DNA of 9,092 nucleotides from Gammaproteobacteria bacterium (GTDB lineage Bacteria; Pseudomonadota; Gammaproteobacteria; Pseudomonadales; Azotimanducaceae): NCBI GenBank assembly GCA_003476445.1, contig DMUF01000150.1, positions 1 through 9,092 on the forward strand, given 5' to 3'. Both the position numbers and the translations under genes were made by a program. The notes beneath the pieces were generated by a model that was not told the DNA's origin, did not search any database, and was given only the letters and a program-made list of their open reading frames with translations. Shown here piece after piece: positions 5,307 through 9,092 of the stretch; position 1 is the first letter of the stretch, and each line of letters begins with the position of its first letter.

Positions 5307-5866
5307 GGACCCGCGCCCGGGTGGTCGAAACGCCCGGGCGTCAGACGGCTGGCGAGTAGAAGACCGTTCTCGAAGAGAAAGTCGCCGCGCAACGTGTCTC
5401 CCGCGAGCACGCGCGGCACCCAGAGACGATCATCCGGCCACATGCTTTCGTACGGGATCTCATCCAGAGCAAACCAGACCGGAGCCGCCTCAGGCGTATC
5501 GACAGCCGTTCCCCGTGATCCGGTCGCGACGAATACATAGCCGAGCCAGTCCGGGCCGGCACGATCAAGAAATCGCATTTCGGCCCGCAAGGTCGCGCCC
5601 AGGGCAATCACGCCCGTCTCTTCGTGCGTCTCACGTAGCGCACAGGCAAGCGGCGTCTCACCGGGCTCGAGTTTGCCGCCCGGGGCATTGATTCTGCCCG
5701 CACCATGCCCACGCCGCTTGTGAATCAGCAGTACACGCCCTTCCTGCACAATGAAGAGCAGCGTACCGACAAGGTCCGGCTGCCAGCCTTCGAGCCGCGC
5801 ACGCAGCTCCGCGTCGGCCGCGCTTCGCACTTCGGATTTGCGATTCGAATCCACAGGGTTGTTCAC
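5294..5866 (-). CDS. Nudix hydrolase, MTH1 (NUDT1)-like, probable 8-oxo-dGTP diphosphatase
   Basis: A 190-residue Nudix hydrolase. The signature GX5EX7REXXEEXGU is complete: Gly64, Glu70, Arg78-Glu79, Glu82-Glu83, Gly85. Beyond it, WFALDEIPYESMWPDD (131-146) followed by LWVP and GDFLFENG closely follows human MTH1, whose Trp and two Asp in MWPDD read the oxidised purine. This suggests hydrolysis of 8-oxo-dGTP and related oxidised purine nucleotides to monophosphates, sanitising the pool; the exact substrate is inferred. About 30 residues precede the domain, more than in MTH1, and the GTG start at 5866 lacks a strong Shine-Dalgarno (only GGCAGAG nearby), so the true start could be later, for example GTG at 5830. 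The gene is convergent with amtB and divergent from the SnoaL gene. Confidence 0.88.
   Translation of the reverse strand: MNNPVDSNRKSEVRSAADAELRARLEGWQPDLVGTLLFIVQEGRVLLIHKRRGHGAGRINAPGGKLEPGETPLACALRETHEETGVIALGATLRAEMRFLDRAGPDWLGYVFVATGSRGTAVDTPEAAPVWFALDEIPYESMWPDDRLWVPRVLAGDTLRGDFLFENGLLLASRLTPGRFDHPGAGPQRS
5314..5340. terminator. possible bidirectional stem-loop after amtB
   Basis: CGCCCGGG (5314-5321) and CCCGGGCG (5333-5340) form a perfect 8-bp GC stem with an 11-nt loop just after the amtB stop, within the last codons of the convergent Nudix gene. No T-run follows on either strand, so it is not a canonical intrinsic terminator. It could still pause polymerase or protect the amtB mRNA 3' end. 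Confidence 0.3.
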
Positions 5867-5990
5867 GCTCTGCCAGCACGGCGTTCAGTCCAACGCCCAC
5901 GCGCCCTTGCCAGCGCTGCCAGCACGCGCGATTCTTGCACGTCACCAGCAGGCGTGAAGGTCTGCAGTTCAAACGAAGGGGGAACCATCT
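5867..5990. promoter_or_regulatory. divergent intergenic region with three TGCCAGC repeats
   Basis: This 124-bp gap separates the Nudix gene from the SnoaL-ADH operon and must carry the promoters for both. TGCCAGC occurs at 5871-5877, 5908-5914 and 5917-5923. The first and third extend to TGCCAGCACG and the last two are 9 bp apart. I find no convincing -35/-10 pair. The repeats may be operator half-sites or chance in GC-rich DNA. Confidence 0.35.
5976..5983 (+). promoter_or_regulatory. strong ribosome binding site fixing a GTG start
   Basis: AAGGGGGA ends 7 nt before GTG 5991. It is the feature that decides the start of the SnoaL-like gene, as no other start in that frame has a comparable Shine-Dalgarno. 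Confidence 0.75.
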
Positions 5991-6503
5991 GTGAGCGCAC
6001 CATCATTCAGCCCGGAAGAAATCGCGCGTTTGCGCGAACTGCTCGATATCGAAGCAATCCGCAAGGTCGGCGTACTGTATTCGCAGTACCTGGACAGCGA
6101 CTACCTGGAAGCGCTGGCTGAACTCTTTACCGAAGATGCCGTGTGTGAGTTTGGACCCTACGGGCAGTGGATCGGTCGCGACACCATCTACAAGAACTAC
6201 GTTGAGGTTGAGCGGACATCCGGCCCGAACCCGGGCTCGAAGCCGTATCAGGCTATGCATGCCAATACCAATCACTGGGTCGAGATGACCGGCCCCGATA
6301 CGGCGGTTGGGCGTCGCTATCTCCTCGACCTCTTGACCAACCGTGCACCCGACCAACATCCGTTCATCTGGCTTGCGGTGTACGACGAAGAGTATCGCCG
6401 CGTGAATGGCACCTGGCAGATTTCGCGCAGCACGATTCAGTTCCTGTGGCCCGAAAAACATCTGACGGGGGCATTCCCCGGCACATTCCCCCCGGCGCGC
6501 TGA
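5991..6503 (+). CDS. SnoaL-like (NTF2-fold) protein, possible dehydratase/isomerase
   Basis: A 170-residue soluble protein of the SnoaL-like/NTF2 fold. An N-terminal helix leads into DIEAIRKVGVLYSQYLDSDYLEALAELFTED, the usual helix pair with the Tyr and Asp that line the cone-shaped pocket. Then come the strand VCEFGPYGQWIGRDTI, the HANTNHWVEM strand with His90 and the TAVGRRYLLDL strand. Tyr30, Asp35 and His90 occupy places like the catalytic Tyr/Asp/His of the bile-acid 7-alpha-dehydratase BaiE, so a dehydratase or isomerase acting on a hydrophobic alcohol or ketone is plausible. The fold also includes hydrolases, cyclases and non-enzymes, so the substrate is not assigned. It ends 3 bp before the dehydrogenase ATG and is surely co-transcribed with it. 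Confidence 0.82.
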   Translation: MSAPSFSPEEIARLRELLDIEAIRKVGVLYSQYLDSDYLEALAELFTEDAVCEFGPYGQWIGRDTIYKNYVEVERTSGPNPGSKPYQAMHANTNHWVEMTGPDTAVGRRYLLDLLTNRAPDQHPFIWLAVYDEEYRRVNGTWQISRSTIQFLWPEKHLTGAFPGTFPPAR

Positions 6504-6506
6504 ACC

Positions 6507-7604
6507 ATGCAAGCACGTGCAGCGCTGGTCCGATCTGCGGGTGGGCCGTTCGAGTTCACGGACATCGAGCTTGATGAGCCGCGGGATGACGAGGTTCTGG
6601 TACGGATCGTCGCTACTGGCATTTGCCACACGGACATCGCGGTAAGAAACCAGGACGTGACGCTCCCGCTGCCGATGGTGCTTGGCCATGAGGGCGCGGG
6701 CGTCGTGGAAGCCGTTGGCGCCCGCGTGCGCGGGCTCGCGGTGGGTGACCATGTCGTGCTGTCCGGCGATGCCTGCGGTCATTGCCGCTCGTGCCGGCAC
6801 GCGCTTCCCTCCTACTGCGACGAGTTCATCGACCGCAACCTGACCGGGTGGCGCATCGATGGCTCCTCGCCGATGCGGCTTCAGGGCGAAGCCATCCGCG
6901 GGCGATTCGTCGGGCAATCCAGTTTCGCCACCCATGCGGTGGTGAGCGAGCGATCTGCCATCCGGATTGAGCAGGGGTTGCCGCTCGAGCTCATGGGTCC
7001 GCTTGGCTGCGGGCTGACCACCGGCGTGGGTACGGTGGTCAACGCGCTCAAGCCGTCACCCGGCGCAAGCATCGCCGTGTTCGGCGTGGGCACCGTTGGG
7101 CTTGCAGCGGTGATGGGCGCGCGACTCCTCGGTGTCGCCCCCATCATCGCCATCGATACACGTGAATCCCGCCTCGAGATGGCGCTGTCTCTCGGCGCAA
7201 CGCACGCGCTTCGAGCCGGTCCGGATGTGGTCAGCCAGATTCGTGACATCACCCGCGGCGGCGCCGATTTCGCGGTGGAATGCTCGGGAGTGCCGCTCGC
7301 CGTTCGCCAGGCCGTTGATTGTCTGGGTCGACCGGGTCTTGCGGCACAAGTCGGGGCGACACCCGCGCGCACGGAAGTCGCAATCGACATGGACCACCTG
7401 GGTTTCGGCCGCGGGATCAAAGGTGTCGTCATGGGCGACGCGGCAGTGCAGACGTTCATTCCTTGGCTTGCATCGCTGTATGCGTCGGGTCAACTACCCT
7501 TCGATCGCTTCGTACAGTTCTACGACTTCGAAGACATCGAGACGGCCATTCACGACACCGCCGTGACTGGCACAGTGATCAAGCCGATCCTGCGGATGCC
7601 CTGA
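6507..7604 (+). CDS. zinc-dependent alcohol dehydrogenase (MDR family, aryl/allylic type)
   Basis: A 365-residue medium-chain dehydrogenase that oxidises an alcohol to an aldehyde or ketone with a nicotinamide cofactor. The catalytic zinc site is Cys40 (GICHTD), His61-Glu62 (GHEGAG) and Cys168 (GPLGCGLTTG). The structural zinc site is Cys90, 93, 96 and 104 in the usual C-x2-C-x2-C-x7-C spacing. The Rossmann motif GVGTVG (193-198) is followed at the end of strand two by Asp217, favouring NAD over NADP. Length and overall sequence are closest to the benzyl-alcohol/geraniol dehydrogenase group. It is the second gene of the operon with the SnoaL-like protein, so the two probably act on successive intermediates of one catabolic route. 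Its 3' end overlaps the convergent glycosyltransferase gene by 26 bp. Confidence 0.92.
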   Translation: MQARAALVRSAGGPFEFTDIELDEPRDDEVLVRIVATGICHTDIAVRNQDVTLPLPMVLGHEGAGVVEAVGARVRGLAVGDHVVLSGDACGHCRSCRHALPSYCDEFIDRNLTGWRIDGSSPMRLQGEAIRGRFVGQSSFATHAVVSERSAIRIEQGLPLELMGPLGCGLTTGVGTVVNALKPSPGASIAVFGVGTVGLAAVMGARLLGVAPIIAIDTRESRLEMALSLGATHALRAGPDVVSQIRDITRGGADFAVECSGVPLAVRQAVDCLGRPGLAAQVGATPARTEVAIDMDHLGFGRGIKGVVMGDAAVQTFIPWLASLYASGQLPFDRFVQFYDFEDIETAIHDTAVTGTVIKPILRMP

Positions 7605-8640
7605 TCGGGGTTCTCTCAGCGGGCTCGTTTGGCATCCGTGTCGACCAGTCGATCGGCACGAGATGCTCCACAAACCGCTGTGCTACGGCGCGCCAGCTGT
7701 GCGTTTCTGCGAAGGCACGGCAAGCCTGACGATCCACCCGCAGGGCGCGTTCAACCGCGGCAAGCAAATCCGTATCGAGCGCCCCGTTCACCCCGTCGAC
7801 AACCACGTCACGCGGTCCGGTGACCGGATACGCCGCTACCGGCGTACCACAGGCCATCGCCTCGAGCATCACCAGCCCGAAGGTATCCGTGCGTGAGGGG
7901 AATACGAACACGTCCGCCGCTGCGTACTCCGCGGCCAGCTCGGCACCGTGCCGATAGCCGAGCCAAGCGGCCTCGGGATAGGCCGCCTGAAGCGCAGGAC
8001 GAGCGGGGCCGTCGCCGACGATGACCTTGTCAGCATCCACTCGGAGCCGCAAAAAATCTTCGAGATTCTTCTCAATTGCCACGCGCCCGACGTACAGCAG
8101 CCGCGGGCGTGACCGCGCGCCCGCGCGGGGCACCGGCGTAAACCGTGCAACATCCACGCCACGGCCCCACACCACCAGGCGTTCGAGCCCCCGGGCCTCG
8201 AGCTCGGCAACATGCGATGCGGTGGTGCAGAGCACCGAGAGCGCGGGACGATGAAACCAGCGCAGCGCCGCATAACCCCATCCCAGCGGCAGGCGTGTCC
8301 GTGCGTGGATATACTCCGGAAACTTCGTGTGTAACGAGGTTGTAAACGGAATCCGATTGCGCGCGAGAAACTGCCGCGCGGCAAGTCCGAGCGGCCCCTC
8401 CGTCGCGACGTGAACCGTGTCAGGACGTGCCGCAAGAATCCGCTTGCCGAGCCGCCAAGGGTTGCGGGCGATAGCTATCTCGCGGTAACCGGGCAATGAC
8501 ACGGTCTTAAACAGACCGGGATGAATCACCTCAACCGCAACCCCAAGCAGCGCCAGCTCGGCAATCACCGATCGAAGGGTCGTTACCACACCATTGGTCT
8601 GCGGCGACCAGGCATCCGTGATCAGCAGCAGGTGGCTCAC
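7579..8640 (-). CDS. GT4 glycosyltransferase, probable diacylglycerol glycosyltransferase (Agt-like)
   Basis: A 353-residue GT-B-fold, GT4-family enzyme transferring a sugar from a nucleotide sugar. The N-terminal donor/acceptor half begins TDAWSPQTNGVVTTL (8-22) and carries the acceptor-side segment SLHTKFPEY (102-110). The C-terminal half has GRGVD (159-163), the phosphate-binding YVGRVAIEKN with Arg186 and Lys191, and TDTFGLVMLEAMACG (251-265), where Asp252 and Glu260 replace the usual E-x7-E. Similar proteins include mannosyltransferases of the PimB/MgtA type and the Agt enzymes that glycosylate diacylglycerol. The neighbour favours the latter: the GTG start overlaps the stop of a PlcP-like metallophosphoesterase by 4 nt (GTGA), implying coupled translation. 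No membrane segment is seen; association with the inner leaflet is expected. The last ~25 residues are Pro/Ala/Arg-rich and probably disordered. Confidence 0.85.
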   Translation of the reverse strand: MSHLLLITDAWSPQTNGVVTTLRSVIAELALLGVAVEVIHPGLFKTVSLPGYREIAIARNPWRLGKRILAARPDTVHVATEGPLGLAARQFLARNRIPFTTSLHTKFPEYIHARTRLPLGWGYAALRWFHRPALSVLCTTASHVAELEARGLERLVVWGRGVDVARFTPVPRAGARSRPRLLYVGRVAIEKNLEDFLRLRVDADKVIVGDGPARPALQAAYPEAAWLGYRHGAELAAEYAAADVFVFPSRTDTFGLVMLEAMACGTPVAAYPVTGPRDVVVDGVNGALDTDLLAAVERALRVDRQACRAFAETHSWRAVAQRFVEHLVPIDWSTRMPNEPAERTPIRASAGSA

Positions 8641-9092
8641 GCCCGCAGCCGCTCGGTGTCGAGGTCAATGACGTTTGTAACCGAGGCGGGCTGCATGCTC
8701 CAGTCGAGGAGGCTGAACCGACCGTTCTTGTCCTCTACCAGCGCTGTACAGCTCTCGACCCAGTCGCCGCAGTTCATGTAGTGCACGCCGTTCAGGTCGC
8801 GAATTTCCGCGTGATGGATGTGACCGCACACCACGCCATCGAAACCTTCGCGGCGGCACTGATGCACCAGTGCGTCCTCGTAGTCGCCGATATAGCTCAC
8901 CGCACGCTTGACGCGGTGCTTGACCCACGCCGACAAGGACCAGTACCCGTATCCGAACTGCACCCGAAGCCGGTTGAAGTAACGGTTCAGCTCGAGCAGC
9001 GCGTTGTAACCGACGTCTCCTAGGAACGCGATCCAGCGGTGATAGCGGGTAACCACGTCGAACTCATCGCCGTGCACAACCAATAACCGGCG
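8637..9092 (-). CDS. metallophosphoesterase, PlcP/LpxH-like, C-terminal part (truncated by window edge)
   Basis: The last 151 residues of a calcineurin-like metallophosphoesterase; the frame remains open at the right edge, so the N-terminal metal motifs are missing. What remains is characteristic: LLVVHGDEFD with a metal-binding His and Asp, FNRLRVQFGYGYWSLSAWVKHRVK, VCGHIHHAEIRDLNGVHYMNCGDWVESCTALVE with the final GHxH metal motif. Databases often label such proteins UDP-2,3-diacylglucosamine diphosphatase. Close relatives next to a GT4 gene include PlcP, the phosphate-starvation phospholipase C that turns phospholipids into diacylglycerol. The downstream GT4 gene, overlapping by 4 nt, makes PlcP the better guess here, but only the complete protein and promoter could decide. 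Confidence 0.82.
   Translation of the reverse strand, partial: RRLLVVHGDEFDVVTRYHRWIAFLGDVGYNALLELNRYFNRLRVQFGYGYWSLSAWVKHRVKRAVSYIGDYEDALVHQCRREGFDGVVCGHIHHAEIRDLNGVHYMNCGDWVESCTALVEDKNGRFSLLDWSMQPASVTNVIDLDTERLRA

Noticed and set aside
6003..6935. 310-codon minus-strand open frame opposite the SnoaL and ADH genes
   Set aside because: It spans the junction of two well-recognised plus-strand genes and has no domain of its own.
9081..9083. TTG start for the metallophosphoesterase
   Set aside because: The codon lies within the conserved strand leading to HGDEFD and the frame continues to the window edge, so it encodes an internal Leu.

Overview
The window is GC-rich, gene-dense bacterial chromosomal DNA. 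Its gene content (PrcB-like periplasmic protein, lipoprotein with MORN and Sel1 repeats, AmtB with a cleavable signal peptide, PlcP/Agt-type pair) points to a proteobacterium, most likely a free-living gammaproteobacterium. No rRNA or other species-level marker is present, so this placement is an inference. I see no tRNA, rRNA, CRISPR array, insertion sequence or phage gene.

Layout. 1-344: the end of an unrecognised gene. 345-621: a promoter with TGTAC-type operator motifs, then a leader containing several perfect hairpins, leading into a small secreted PrcB-domain protein (+, ends 1146). 1136-2152 (-): an APH-fold phosphotransferase of the ACAD10/11-LvaA type. Head to head with it, its start codon sharing bases with the other start, is a MORN/Sel1 lipoprotein (2151-3791, +). 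3792-4022: a regulatory region with two NtrC-like sites and a weak sigma-54-like element ahead of the ammonium channel gene amtB (4023-5306, +). 5294-5866 (-): an MTH1-like Nudix hydrolase. 5991-7604 (+): a two-gene operon of a SnoaL/NTF2-fold protein and a zinc-dependent alcohol dehydrogenase. 7579-9092 (-): a translationally coupled pair, a GT4 glycosyltransferase behind a PlcP/LpxH-like metallophosphoesterase that runs off the right edge.

How the genes work together. Two units stand out. The SnoaL + dehydrogenase operon looks like a piece of a catabolic pathway for an aromatic, terpenoid or steroid alcohol. The metallophosphoesterase + glycosyltransferase pair has the architecture of the PlcP-Agt membrane-lipid remodelling module, in which phospholipid headgroups are removed and diacylglycerol is glycosylated under phosphate limitation. 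With an NtrC-like control region on amtB, the right half suggests a cell adapted to scarce nitrogen and phosphorus. Packing is extreme: all three convergent gene pairs overlap at their 3' ends (11, 13 and 26 bp) and one divergent pair overlaps at its start codons.

I found no clear evidence of a wholly new multi-gene system. The best leads are the operator and hairpin-array leader of the PrcB-like gene, the CATG start overlap, the MORN-Sel1 lipoprotein, and the two two-gene units.
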